Shown here: positions 31,622 to 41,460 of the stretch, in pieces | Numbering within the stretch: the stretch's first letter is position 1 | How the letters are laid out: each line of letters opens with the position of its first letter | Origin: Branchipolynoe longqiensis | Taxonomy: Eukaryota; Annelida; Polychaeta; Phyllodocida; Polynoidae | Assembly (NCBI GenBank): GCA_030323885.1 | Contig: CM059203.1 | Coordinates: 2,294,001 to 2,358,000, forward strand | Reading direction: 5' to 3' | DNA length: 64,000 nt | Program-made: the position numbers and the translations under genes | The notes under the pieces: model-generated | Told to the model about the DNA's origin: nothing | Databases searched by the model: none | The model's input: the letters and a program-made list of their open reading frames with translations, nothing else

Positions 31622-31885
31622 TGTGCTTTACGTCCTAGCAACATTTAAGGTCACATCAGGGCGGAGTTGTTTTGTTGGAGGTTTGAATCCTAGGATTTTT
31701 GCTTGATTGTTTATTGTTTTATATCCTAGCAACATTTAAGGTCATATCAGGACGGTGTTGTTTATTGGAAATCTGCATCCTAGGATTTTTGTTTGTTTAT
31801 TGTTTTATATCCTAGCAACCTATAAGGTCATATCAGGCCGGGTACAGATTTGTGACAGTGTGCAGTCATGGCAACTTATTAATAT
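31622..31885 (-). repeat. Three SINE-A tails in tandem
   Basis: CCTAGCAACATTTAAGGTC occurs at 31642 and 31723, and CCTAGCAACCTATAAGGTC at 31811. CATCCTAGGATTTTTG-like linkers lie between them. The last unit continues briefly into the body. Confidence 0.8.
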
Positions 31886-31892
31886 AGGTACC

Positions 31893-32232
31893 AGACAGGG
31901 TGGCCGAATGAGTTGAGCATCCGTCTCCCGCTTTAGTAGATTGTGGAATTCAAACCCATGGGTTCGAACCCTGGTCGAGTCCAATCAATGACATACAAAT
32001 TTATACTTGTCGCTTCTTAGCCAGGCGCTCGGCATTATTAGCATAGGACAGGGATTGGTTGGCTCAGTGTCAGGATAATATGACTGAGTGGGATATCAGG
32101 TCATGGGGCTGGCGGCCTGATTTCCCAGTGGGGCAGCACTATAAAATCACCATGAGTGCGCACTAAAACAAGTCGGTACCAGTCCTGATATGACCTTAGA
32201 TGTTGCCAGGATGTAAAACTCCAAGAGCCAAC
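31893..32232 (+). mobile_element. SINE-A, full length
   Basis: CAGACAGGGTGGCCGAATG head with GGGTTCGAACCCTGG; tail GATGTAAAACTCCAAG. Confidence 0.85.
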
Positions 32233-32311
32233 CAATGTAATACTGATATAGGTTTGTACGCTAATGCAGAAATATTCCAAAAAGCCCAGCTGCGGTGGGT
32301 CTGTGACTTGA

Positions 32312-32395
32312 GTGTGGTGGTGGTGGTGGTGGTGGTGGGAGGTAGTGGTGGTGGTGGTGGTGGTGGTGGTGGTGGTGGTGGTGGTGGGGGGGAGA
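32312..32395. repeat. (GTG)n microsatellite
   Basis: About 25 GGT units with one GGGAGGTA interruption. Confidence 0.95.
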
Positions 32396-32927
32396 GTGCC
32401 CCGCCTCCGCCAACCCCAGGCTCACGACGGGATTAACCTGAATCTGTCCAGGGGTTGGATTAGCAGCGGTCACGTGGGGCAGATACCACGTGGTATTCTG
32501 GGAACCAATCAGATACCGCCATGCAGGGCAATCCTACAAGTGAAAGGGTGGTGCCACCTAGCGACCAACCCAGAAACTATTTCTCAGCTAAAAAACAGAT
32601 ATTGTTAGCGACACTCTAAAAATGACTCGAATAATTCATTTTAAAATATAATTCATTTTGAATAAGTCATGTCTAAATGATAATTTAGTTTAATGATTTT
32701 TTTTCCTTTCTGTAATTTTGATTTGTGTTTTGAGGGAGAAGAACTTTAATTTAAGTCGGTCCTTTACATATCAGAAACTGATGATACTTTTCTATTAATC
32801 TCCAGTTTTTCTACCATTGAAATATGTGGCCAAATAAATTAATTTAAATCCATTTGAAAGGCCTTATTAATTAAAAAAAAAAAATCAAAAAAATCTAAGA
32901 CCCATGCTGGTTGCTTAAGAAAATCGA
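32396..32927. other. AT-rich stretch, no gene recognised
   Basis: A-run near 32872 and short TTAATT motifs. No frames of note. Confidence 0.5.
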
Positions 32928-33047
32928 ACAGGATGGCCTAGTGGTTAGGTTCATTACTTCCTGAGATGTAAGTCATGGGTTCGATTCTCAGCCAAGTCAA
33001 ACCAAAATCTTAGTAAGAGTTGGCACGTTTGCTGTTCCTAGGATAAT

Positions 33048-33235
33048 TCAAGACCAGACACGGGAATTACATTTTTGTGGACAAATAAATTTATTAATCA
33101 GGCTTAATAAATTTTTACCTAAGCCTCTGATATAGTTATCAATAGCTAACAATAAAGACAAGTTAATATTTCATCAGTACATATGATACTAATGTACTTG
33201 TCCCGATCTATTCTATCAGCCTGGATAGTACAATC
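33048..33235. mobile_element. 188-bp insertion with 22-bp direct repeats
   Basis: A 22-bp sequence containing TTTGCTGTTCCTAGGATAAT occurs at 33026-33047 and 33236-33257. The insert is AT-rich and matches no family named here. Confidence 0.7.
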
Positions 33236-33277
33236 CGTTTGCTGTTCCTAGGATAATGTAAGGATTAGTTCATATGG

Positions 33278-33615
33278 TTTGTTTGTTTGTTTGTTGTTGT
33301 TTTACGTCCTAGCAACATCTAAGGTCATATCAGGACAGGTACTGACTTGTGACAGTGTGCACTCATGTCGACTTTATAGTGCTGTCCCACTGGGAAACCA
33401 GGCCGCCAGCAGCATGACCTGGTATCCCACTCAGTCACATTATCCTGACACTGAGCACACCAGTCCTTGCCCTATCCTAATAATGCCGAGCACCTGGCTA
33501 GGAAGCGACAAGTATCAATTTTAAAGTCATTGGTTTGACTCGACCGGGACTCGAACCCACGACCCCACGATCTACCAGCACGGGAGACGGACACTCTAAC
33601 TCATTCAGCCATCCC
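33278..33615 (-). mobile_element. SINE-A with perfect 10-bp target duplication
   Basis: GTTCATATGG lies at 33268-33277 and 33616-33625. Full tail, body and a head with GGGACTCGAACCCACG. Confidence 0.95.
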
Positions 33616-33760
33616 GTTCATATGGTGTCAGAATAACGCTTCAGAGTGGAATATTGCATAAGGGTTCCAGCTGTAGGGTATCTGAATAAGGACGCACTAT
33701 ACAGCCGCCATCTGTGAATCACCTGTGCTGGCATAACCTCATGTTACTAGATGGTTAAAC

Positions 33761-34024
33761 CTCAATGAATTACTATATCCAGAAGACCATTGCCTATGGA
33801 AGAAAAAAACCCCACTATTTTGTTCAAAGAATAAAAATTCATTCACTAAAACTAAAACTTTAAAAAATCCTTATTGGACTAGATTTTCCTAAGCCACACA
33901 TGTTCATTTTGTATTATTTTAAAAAAAATACTCATTTCAACGCAAGCATTATTTTCATCCACATGATTGAAATCAGACACCTTGCCGTTAAAGGTAGATG
34001 ATCTAACTATGAAGCCATAAACCA
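33761..34024. other. AT-rich stretch, no gene recognised
   Basis: No structure seen beyond A- and T-runs. Confidence 0.5.
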
Positions 34025-34490
34025 TGTCCAAACGACCGGAAGTATGGAATACCGGAAGTAGGGGAGACCGCCGGAAGTAGGGGGATACCGGAAGTAGGGG
34101 GAGACAGGAAGTAGGGGGAGACAGGAAGTAGGATGAGACCGGAAATAGAGGAGACCGGAAGTAGGGGAGCCCGCCGGAAGTAGGGCTAGACCGGAAAAAG
34201 GGCGAGACAGGAAGTAGGATGAGACCGGAAATAGAGGAGACCGGAAGTAGGGGAGACCGCTGGAAGTAGGGGGAGACCGGACGAAGGGCGAGACTGGAAT
34301 TCGGATGAGACCGGAAATAGAGAAGACCGGAAGTAGGGGAGCCCGCCGGAAGTAGGGTGAGATCGGAAATAGGGGAGACCGGAAGTAGGACGATACCGGA
34401 AATAGGGTAGACCGGAAATAGGGGAGACCGCCGGATGTAGGGGAGACCGGAAGTAGGGGAGACCAGAAGTACGGGAAGACCGGAAGTAGA
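34025..34490 (+). repeat. Minisatellite of CCGGAAGTAGGGGAGA units
   Basis: At least a dozen CCGGAAGT motifs occur in ~17-20-bp units with variants such as CCGGAAATAGGG. The minus-strand frame of 175 codons (34007-34534) is only repeat. Confidence 0.95.
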
Positions 34491-34644
34491 GGACGATAGT
34501 GCAGAGTGGCGAATTTAAGAGAGTGCTGTCCCACCGACCGACATAGTGGGTCCTGGGCGCCATTATCAGCCTCTGGACAGATTGAAAGGTTTCCTTCTAA
34601 CGCGCACGGGGTCCCAGTGTCGTTTTACCGCCCAGACCGGCAAG

Positions 34645-34700
34645 TGTGTGGGTGAGTGTGTATGAGTGTGTGTGTGTGTGTGTGTGTGTGTAAGTGAAGT
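34645..34700. repeat. (GT)n microsatellite
   Basis: GTGTGTGGGTGAGTGTG followed by a pure GT run. Confidence 0.9.
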
Positions 34701-34814
34701 GTGTGTGCCTCGTTGAATGCTTGTGTTTGTGCCTGTGTGTATGGTTGTTGCTGTTTGGAGGGACGGGGGGGGGGGGGTCCAGCAACGAAAAGAAAAATAA
34801 GCTTTACTTCAAAT

Positions 34815-34957
34815 ATAACAATATATACATGTATATCTGTATAAATATACACATATATATGATATATATGATATATGTATACACACATATATACATGTCA
34901 ATAAATGTATATATTATATATACAGGATGGGAGAGAGAGAGAAAGACAGACAGACAT

Positions 34958-34998
<41 letters not shown>

Positions 34999-35012
34999 AA
35001 GAGAGAGAGAGA
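34815..35012. repeat. (TA)-rich then (GA)n microsatellites
   Basis: ATATACAT/ATATGATAT repeats to 34922, then GA runs at 34930-35012. Confidence 0.9.
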
Positions 35013-35026
35013 TTACAGGTTGTTTA

Positions 35027-35345
35027 GCGGACGTGGTAGCCGAATCGGTAGAGCGGAAGGTAAGGAGTTCAATTCCCGGTCGAGTCAAACCAATGACTTA
35101 TCAAATTTATATTTGTCACTTCCTAGCATGGCGGTCGGCATTATTAGGATAGGGCAAGGACTGGTAGGCTCGGTGTCAAGATAATGTGACTGAGTGGGAT
35201 ATCAGGTCATGGTGCTGGCGGCCTGGTCTCCCAGTGGGGCAGCACTATAATGTCGTCATGAGTGTGCACTGTCACAAGTCGGTACCTATCCTGATATGAC
35301 CTTAGATGTTGCCAGGACGTAAAACTCCAACAACCAACCAACCAG
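35027..35345 (+). mobile_element. SINE-A, small head deletion
   Basis: GCCGAATCGGTAGAGCGGAAG runs directly into GTAAGGAGTTCAATTCC. Body and CCAACAACCAACC tail are complete. Confidence 0.85.
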
Positions 35346-35394
35346 GTGCATACAGGTTCAACACCTCTTCAGAAACCAATGGACACTACTTGTT

Positions 35395-35730
35395 GCTTCT
35401 TCTTTTTTGGAGTTTTACATCCTGACAACATGGAAGGTTATATCAGGACAGGTACCGACTTGTGACACTGACAGTGCACATTCACGGTGACTTTATAGTG
35501 CTGCCTCACTGGGAGCTCAGGCAACTGGCACCATGACCCGATTTCCCACTCTAAATACTAACCCAACCAGTCCTTTCCCTATTCTAGTAATCCTGAGCGC
35601 CAAGCTAGCTAGCGCCAAGTATAAATCTTGTTAGTCATTCAACCAGGACTCGACCAGGATTCAAATTCCAACCTTCCACACGGTAACTCTGCGCTCTTAC
35701 CGATTCAGTCACAGCGTTCAGTATGGACAC
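35395..35730 (-). mobile_element. SINE-A, full length, diverged
   Basis: GGAGTTTTACATCCTGACAAC to ACCGATTCAGTCACAGCG. Confidence 0.8.
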
Positions 35731-36038
35731 TACATCAAAAGCGACATTAATCGTTGGACCGTCCACATTGGTCAGACTCAGTTGTGGCAGATCCCTGTCA
35801 ACGCTAAGCATTGTTCGATGCGAAACACACAACTCAACGCAAATTCTAATCCATAGCTGACATGTATGGTTCTACTGAAGGATCGGCATGCACCAGGCGA
35901 CATGGCAGGATTTAATTAATTCACTTTAATTCACTATTTGTCTGACAATGAAAGGTCACTGCTTCCCTCATTCGGTTAAATACATTAAACAAATCTAGAA
36001 GGTTCTACCTGTTCCAGCACACTCCTCAATAGCACTCG
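35731..36038. other. No gene recognised
   Basis: A 65-codon minus-strand frame starts here but overlaps the SINE and has no domain. Confidence 0.45.
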
Positions 36039-36042
36039 TTAA

Positions 36043-36683
36043 AGCCGCATAGTCCGATGAAAACATAACATTTTCAAAACCAAAACAATTATATTCTTCA
36101 TGAAGATTTATACTGCCTATCATGGATAAGTCTGAATAGGCTTGTTTTCACCATTAGACAGTTTGTCGATAGAAATCCCGAGCCTACACTTTTAACGACC
36201 CAAGGGATTTTTAACCTCCCACACCACATAGACATGGTCTGAGAGCAACCGGCATTTGATGACGCTGTAAGTTATACACAGCGGTGGACATCCAAATTGG
36301 CAGAGGTGCGGGTACGGGGAATCGAACCACTGACCTTCAGATTAGGAGTCCGACCTAGAAAAAAGTCAGACACTCTAACCACTCCGCCACTGAGAACACC
36401 ACGATCTAGATTTTATTCTATATCTCTAACTTAGATGCTGGTGCACTTATTAAACATTTGTCGTCAAATATAAGGGGATACTGAGTCAATTAATAGAACC
36501 TGTTACTGCAGAAGCCTATGGTGATAGAGTTTTGGCAAGCTTGCCAAAATTAATTTAGCATGTTTCCAATATCTCAAAAGGTAGTGATTTAAAATAAAGG
36601 TTACTTCAAACTAAAGTCAGGTAGATTATAATGAACAACCTAATATGTTTATCTCAGAAAATGAGAGAAACTCAAAACCATCG
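36043..36683 (+). mobile_element. MITE-A split by SINE-B
   Basis: TTAA at 36039-36042. The left part AGCCGCATAGTCCGATG to AACAATTAT and the right part GATCTAGATTTTATTC to CAAAACCATCGG surround 36094-36401. The last ~15 bp of the right TIR are missing. Confidence 0.85.
36094..36401 (-). mobile_element. SINE-B nested in MITE-A
   Basis: GAAGATTTATACTGCCTATC to GAGAACACCAC. B box complement GGAATCGAACCAC. Confidence 0.85.
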
Positions 36684-36689
36684 GAAACT

Positions 36690-37076
36690 CAAAGCTGCAT
36701 AGTCCCGTGAAAGCATCAAATTTTCAAAGTCAAAACCCTCACCTGGATTTGATCTATGAACAACTTATAGGAGTAGGATATTTGTTTGTTTGTTGTTTAA
36801 CGCCATAGCAACATCTAAGGTCATATCAGGACGGGTACTGATGCGTGACAGTGCGCACTCATGGCGACTTTATAGTGCTGCCCCGCCAGCACCATGACCT
36901 GATATCCCATGAAATTAATTTTGCATGTTCTCACTTCAAATATCTAAAAAAATTAACCATGTAAAATAAAAGTTACTTCAAATTAAAGTAAGGCAAATTA
37001 TAACACTTGATTTAACATATTTATCTCAGAAATTGACAGCAACTCAATAACCCATCGGACTATGCAACCTTAAACT
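36690..37076 (+). mobile_element. MITE-A split by a truncated SINE-A
   Basis: The left part AAAGCTGCATAGTCCCG to 36778 and the right part from AAATTAATTTTGCATG (36911) to ATCGGACTATGCAACC surround SINE-A (minus) 36779-36910. A loose right-end copy (TAATGTAGATTATAACG to GATTATTCAACC) follows at 37079-37156. Confidence 0.75.
36779..36910 (-). mobile_element. SINE-A 3' part nested in MITE-A
   Basis: GTTTAACGCCATAGCAAC to CATGACCTGATATCCC. Head absent. Confidence 0.75.
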
Positions 37077-37189
37077 AGAGTAATGTAGATTATAACGATC
37101 AACCTAATGAATAATTTAAAAAAACGAACTGAAAAACATCGGATTATTCAACCTTAATTAAAGTTACAAAACCGAATGGTTTTTGAGGT

Positions 37190-37256
37190 TTTTACCTGTG
37201 TGTTTGTGTGTGTTTGTGTGTGTGCGTGTGCGTGTGTGTGTGCGTGCGTGCATTGC
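37190..37256. repeat. (GT)n microsatellite
   Basis: TGTGTGTTTGTGTGTG and GCGTGCG variants. Confidence 0.9.
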
Positions 37257-37257
37257 T

Positions 37258-37650
37258 TGTGGGAGTTTAACGTCCTGGCAACATCTAAGGTCATATCAAG
37301 ATGGGTACAGACTTGTGACAGGACACACTCAATCAAGTGTCCAACCCTCGACATATTCGTCGAGGGTTGGATGCAATGGTTCTTCACTTGTCCCGATGGT
37401 GTGCTGTTCTGATAGACTGTGTATTATTCACAGGACACACTCATGGTGACTTTATAGTGCTTCCGCATTGGGAGACCAGGCTGCCAGCACCATGACCCAA
37501 TATCCCATACAGCCACGTTATCCTGACACTGAGCTAACCAGTCCTTGCCCTATCCTAGTAATGCTGAGCGTCAGGTTGGGCTGTGACAAGTATCAATTGT
37601 ATAAGTCATCGGTTTGACTCGGCTAGGATTCGAACTCCTGACCTTATGGA
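37258..37650 (-). mobile_element. SINE-A interrupted by a 98-bp insertion
   Basis: The tail AGTTTAACGTCCTGGC and the body from ACACTCATGGTGACTTT onward are collinear once 37332-37443 is removed. The head ends near GGATTCGAACTCCTG. Confidence 0.85.
37332..37429. ncRNA. Candidate structured-RNA retrocopy, 98 bp, 14-bp TSD
   Basis: ACAGGACACACTCA occurs at 37318-37331 and 37430-37443. The insert carries a perfect 12-bp stem CCAACCCTCGAC/GTCGAGGGTTGG around ATATTC (37341-37370), enclosed by CAAGTG (37334) and CACTTG (37385). It matches no SINE family here. A copied small RNA is an inference; strand is undecided. Confidence 0.5.
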
Positions 37651-37667
37651 GGGTGTAGTGAGAGGGG

Positions 37668-38165
37668 AGTGAGTCTGTGTCTTAGGGCTGTGGCTGGGGC
37701 TGAGGAGGGGACAGGGGGAGGTTATGGGGGAGGGAGAGAGGCGGGGGAGGAGAGGGAGAGGTGGAACGGGGAGGGGGAGTGGGAGGGGGGATGAGGAGGG
37801 GAGAGGGTGGGAGGGTGGGAGGGAGTTGGGAGGGAGTGGGGGGAGATGTGGAGGGGAGAGGGGGAGCGGAGGGTAAGGGCAGGGGGAGGATGTGGGGTGG
37901 GGGAAGGGGGGGGGGGGGTAGAGGGGAGGGGAGAGAGGAGAGGGGAGGGGGGCAGGGGAGAGGGCCAGGGGAGAGGGGGGAAGGGGTGAGGTAGAGGAGG
38001 AGAGGAGAGGAGGGGAGAGAGGGAGCGGGAGAGGGCCAGGGGAGAGGGGGGGAGGGAAAGGGCAGGGGGAGGATGGGGGGTGGGGAATGGGGAGGTAGAG
38101 GGGGAGGGGAGAAGGGGGGAGAGGGCCAGGGGAGAGGGGGGGGGGAGGGGAGGGGGGAGGGGGGA
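37668..38165. repeat. Purine-rich minisatellite (GGGGAGAGG), ~500 bp
   Basis: Nearly all A and G on the plus strand. Opposing proline/serine-rich and glycine-rich frames are translation artefacts. Confidence 0.95.
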
Positions 38166-38169
38166 TGGG

Positions 38170-38690
38170 TAGGGCTTAGCTATGGGATCATACCGACTTA
38201 GGACAGAACCCGCTCTGACAGACATGATCCTGGGAAAACAATCCATCGATTGGACTCATTCTCATTTAATGGGTTTGTTTGTAGTTGCTTCTTCTAAAAC
38301 TCATTATTTTATTAGAGAGCACGGCCCCGATCATTCAGCTCAACTTTTTGTCGGCCCGACTTCCGACAGTCTGACGTGAATACGCCGATTGCTACATGAT
38401 GGGAGCATGATTCCACACGCAATGAGAAGAGATGGTGACCCCGCGCAGCCCAGTCACGTGACCCCCCAACTCACCACGTGACCTCCCTCCACTGAGCGCG
38501 TTTTCTTCCTTAAACGATTTTTTATTGGATTTAAAAAAAAAAGTTATTGGATTTTTTTGGTTTTGTTTAAACAGTGTAGCAATCAAGTTGTCATGCTTAA
38601 TTGTGTCGTGAGCGTTTTCAATTGTCAAACATGCTGAATGCGTGCAATACACGCGGCTTATTTGTCTATAGGTTTGTGCTGTGTGGATAA
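38170..38690. other. No gene recognised
   Basis: Contains CACGTGACC repeats near 38455-38483 and a T-run near 38550. The 101-codon minus frame (38392-38697) has no domain. Confidence 0.45.
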
Positions 38691-38875
38691 TATTCACATA
38701 ATCCCATTATATTGCGCATATATAGGTTTGCATTATTTCCATTGTATTCGCCTAATCCAGTATACAATACATGCAAAGGCTCGCGTTGCTTAGATTATAT
38801 TCACGTAATCCATTATATTCCACAGATATAGGTTTGTATTATATTCACATAATCCATTATATTCCACATATATAG

Positions 38876-39213
38876 TGTAATGGCCCACGGCCCTCCGACT
38901 TACCCTTTCTATCACGAAAGAACACCAAGATTCAATTCAGTGTACACTTCACCTGGTTTATTGAACCCTCTGCTCTCCGCGGCGTCAGTAGTTGTCTGAC
39001 CCGCCCCCTGACTCGCCAGATCCCACATCGACTCTATAGGTGGGTGTGGGGGGGGGGGGGGGGTCAACCACACGCAGTAGAGGTCAGCCCAGTTGGGGTC
39101 TGACCGGTGGTGACCCGTGCCGCCACCTAGCGCAGTGTAGTGGAACTGCGCGGGTGGCGTCGTAGTCTCCGCTGCTACCGCGTGATAGTAGAGCTCATGT
39201 TCAGACTACTACA
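38876..39213. mobile_element. Candidate solo LTR, 338 bp, ATAG duplication
   Basis: Starts TGTAATGGCCCACGG and ends GACTACTACA (TG...CA). ATAG lies at 38872-38875 and 39214-39217, and the array has ATAG once at that point. No internal region or coding sequence. Confidence 0.7.
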
Positions 39214-39313
39214 ATAGGTTTGTATTGTATAGATTATAATCTATACAATACCAACCTATATCTGTGGAATATAATGGATTATGTGAATATAATCTATAAA
39301 ATACAAACCTACA

Positions 39314-39560
39314 TATGAGACTGTCTCATATGGGACAAAACTTTGTCCATTATAACGATCAACATACTATCTGCTTATGTATTTGCTCAGGATAAACTGA
39401 TTAGTTTTTTTATATGGTGTTTCATAATCCCAATAGAATACTTATTGATTTGAAGCAAATGTCCTTGTGTTTTCAGTGTAACCGTTTCTGTGCTGTTTTG
39501 TGTCAATCGTTACAATGGACACAAGAAACAAGAGTTATCATCTTTTGAGATAGGCTCATA
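39314..39560 (+). mobile_element. TA-type MITE (TGAGACTGTCTC), copy 1
   Basis: TATGAGACTGTCTCATA and TTTTGAGATAGGCTCATA ends. Inside: GTCCATTATAACGATCAAC and TTTGCTCAGGATAAACTG. Copies at 54899 and 59649. Confidence 0.8.
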
Positions 39561-40602
39561 TGTGGAATATAATGGAATATATTCACATAATCCATTATAT
39601 TCCACAGATATAGGTTTGTATTGTATAGATTATATTCACATAATCCATTATATAACACATATAAAGGCTTGTGATGTTTATATATATTTTTTTGTTTTTG
39701 TTTTTGTTCAAGTGTTTTTATTCCTCTGAATAACATGTTGTCAGTGCTAATGCACTGGTCTTCCAGCCCTAATCACAATTGCCTCTACACAGTAAACAAA
39801 TCTACAACAATATACAAATAGACAATTACAGGAAAATAAGCAAAACATCGTTACATGAATGATAGTTAATCACATAATCCACGACTCCACTGTATAGCAT
39901 ATATAACCTTGTGTTGTGTCAATTTTATTCACATAGTTCCATATATAGCATATGCATAGGCTTGTTTTGTCTTGATTATGTAGAATATAATTGATTATAT
40001 ATATATAAAGAGGCAGAGTTTCCCTGCTTGTATTTAATTAATTATTTATTATATTTATCTGATTTATTTCTTCACTTTATATTCAGTGCGGGCCACTCTT
40101 TTTCCCCGCCACTGCCACGCCTGGCTTATTCGTGCTTGAACTGCACTCGCGCTAGCACTGTATTTTAGCTTTTAGGTAGGGCTATTATTTTGCCCGGCCA
40201 AGGACCTTCGAGCAAAAGAAAGAAGGTTCCCCACCACAACTCATCTTTGTCTCTCTCTATCCTTTACCGTATCCCAAATTTATATTCATATAATCCATTA
40301 TACATAACACATATAAAGTGGTGGTCGGGTGACATCGCAAACAGGCTTGCTTCCTACCTCACTGCACCCCACTCGCCCACCAGGCTTCTCTAGCAACAGC
40401 CACCAGATCCTTCTAGACCTTTCTACACCGCATGCACCCAAACGACAATAGATTCGTTCCCATAATATCCCAATAATCCCTTCTGCATTATACGTAGACA
40501 TAAGTTTGTGTTGTGTAGATTCTATTTGCATAATCCATTAAATAATGTCATGGGGGTGATGACAATGGGAAATATTGTGCCTAGAGTGGGACTCAAACCC
40601 AC

Positions 40603-40655
40603 ATCTCTTTGCATTCCGGGCCAGTGTGCTAACCATTACACCACCTAGGCTCCCT
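40603..40655 (-). promoter_or_regulatory. tRNA-like Pol III A/B boxes, LTR 1 (degenerate)
   Basis: On the minus strand GGTGTAATGGTTAGCAC is an A-box region and GGGTTTGAGTCCC a B-box region with one change from GGTTCGA. Confidence 0.55.
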
Positions 40656-40912
40656 GATATCACTACACTATCCACGCCTACCTGTCTATGTGGTTACTTG
40701 CCTGAGAGGTCAGTGCAGACCACTACACTCGTCCCCCTGGAATTGTAAGTCTTGTCATGCTTACAATTACATACATACAGGCAATGCAACGCACTTACAT
40801 ACACAGGGTAGGTTCAACAACCATACAGCACATAGCTTGTATAGGATCATGGTCACGGCAACCAGTGTCATGGGGGTGATGAAAATGGGAAATATTGCGC
40901 CTAGAGCGGGAC

Positions 40913-40975
40913 TCGAACCCACATCTCTTTGCATTCCGGGCCAGTGTGCTAACCATTACACCACCTAGGCTCCCT
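40913..40975 (-). promoter_or_regulatory. tRNA-like Pol III A/B boxes, LTR 2
   Basis: On the minus strand GGTGTAATGGTTAGCAC and GTGGGTTCGAGTCCCGC form A box and T-arm. Acceptor and D stems pair; the anticodon stem does not. Confidence 0.6.
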
Positions 40976-41189
40976 GATATCACCACACTACCCATGTCTC
41001 ACTGTCTATGTGGTTACTTGCCTGACAGGTCAGTGCAGACCACTACAATAACATATGCATAGGCTTGTGTTGTAAAGATTATATTCATATAATCCTTTGT
41101 ATATAACACATATAATTTAATGGTTTGTGTTTATATTATATTCCTTCTCCCTGGACTACGAGTAGCCAGAGGGTAGTACCGAGGTAAAA

Positions 41190-41191
41190 TA

Positions 41192-41248
<57 letters not shown>
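41190..41248. repeat. (AT)n microsatellite
   Basis: Pure AT run of about 58 bp. Confidence 0.95.
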
Positions 41249-41249
<1 letters not shown>

Positions 41250-41460
41250 CTTTGTGTTGTGTAGATTATATTCACATAATCCACTAAATAACACATATAT
41301 ATAGGCTTGTGTTGTCCAGATTATATTAAAATATTCCACTATATATTACCGATTGCAGATTGATATCAAACTAGATGCGGCCACTAGATGATTTGTCTAG
41401 TTTGATATTGATTCACGAGAGGTGCATCCTGTAACCCGGAATGTGGAAAGACCATTTTAA

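Larger units (their letters stand above)
32928..33760 (+). mobile_element. Diverged tRNA-headed SINE split by two insertions
   Basis: The head GGATGGCCTAGTGGTTAGG with B box GGGTTCGATTCTCAG begins it. It is split by a 188-bp insert (33048-33235) and by a SINE-A (33278-33615), then resumes GTGTCAGAATAACGC and GACGCACTATACAGCCG. Confidence 0.6.
40546..41047 (-). mobile_element. TRIM-like mini-LTR element with tRNA-Gln-like unit in each LTR
   Basis: Two direct repeats of 182 bp (40546-40727 and 40866-41047, about 11 differences) flank 138 bp. Read on the minus strand each repeat starts TGTAGTG and ends CATGACA. ATAA lies at both outer edges. One base after the first LTR, TGGTTGCCGTGAC resembles a primer-binding site for tRNA-His with one extra T. 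AGGGGGACGAG before the second LTR resembles a polypurine tract. Each LTR contains GGTGTAATGGTTAGCACAC and GGGTTCGAGTCCC, close to tRNA-Gln A and B boxes, within a closing stem GCCTAG/CTAGGC. No protein is encoded, so it must be mobilised in trans. Confidence 0.85.
38690..41350. repeat. Diverged AT-rich ~53-bp satellite-like array with insertions
   Basis: The unit is roughly ATAGGCTTGTGTTGTGTAG, ATTATATTCACATAATCC and ATTATATAACACATAT. Copies occur at 38690-38875, 39214-39313, 39560-39670, 39870-40010, 40270-40320, 40500-40545, 41048-41120 and 41248-41345. Orientation flips at a palindrome near 39241. The array is broken by a solo LTR, a MITE and a TRIM. Confidence 0.8.

Noticed and set aside
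34007..34534. 175-codon minus-strand frame rich in Pro, Ser, Tyr and Phe
   Set aside because: It is a translation of the CCGGAAGT minisatellite.
37722..38246. 174-codon Pro/Ser-rich frame
   Set aside because: Translation of a purine-rich low-complexity tract; no start context or domain.
40903..40980. Functional tRNA-Gln gene
   Set aside because: Acceptor, D and T arms pair but the anticodon stem is destroyed and the unit lies in an LTR.
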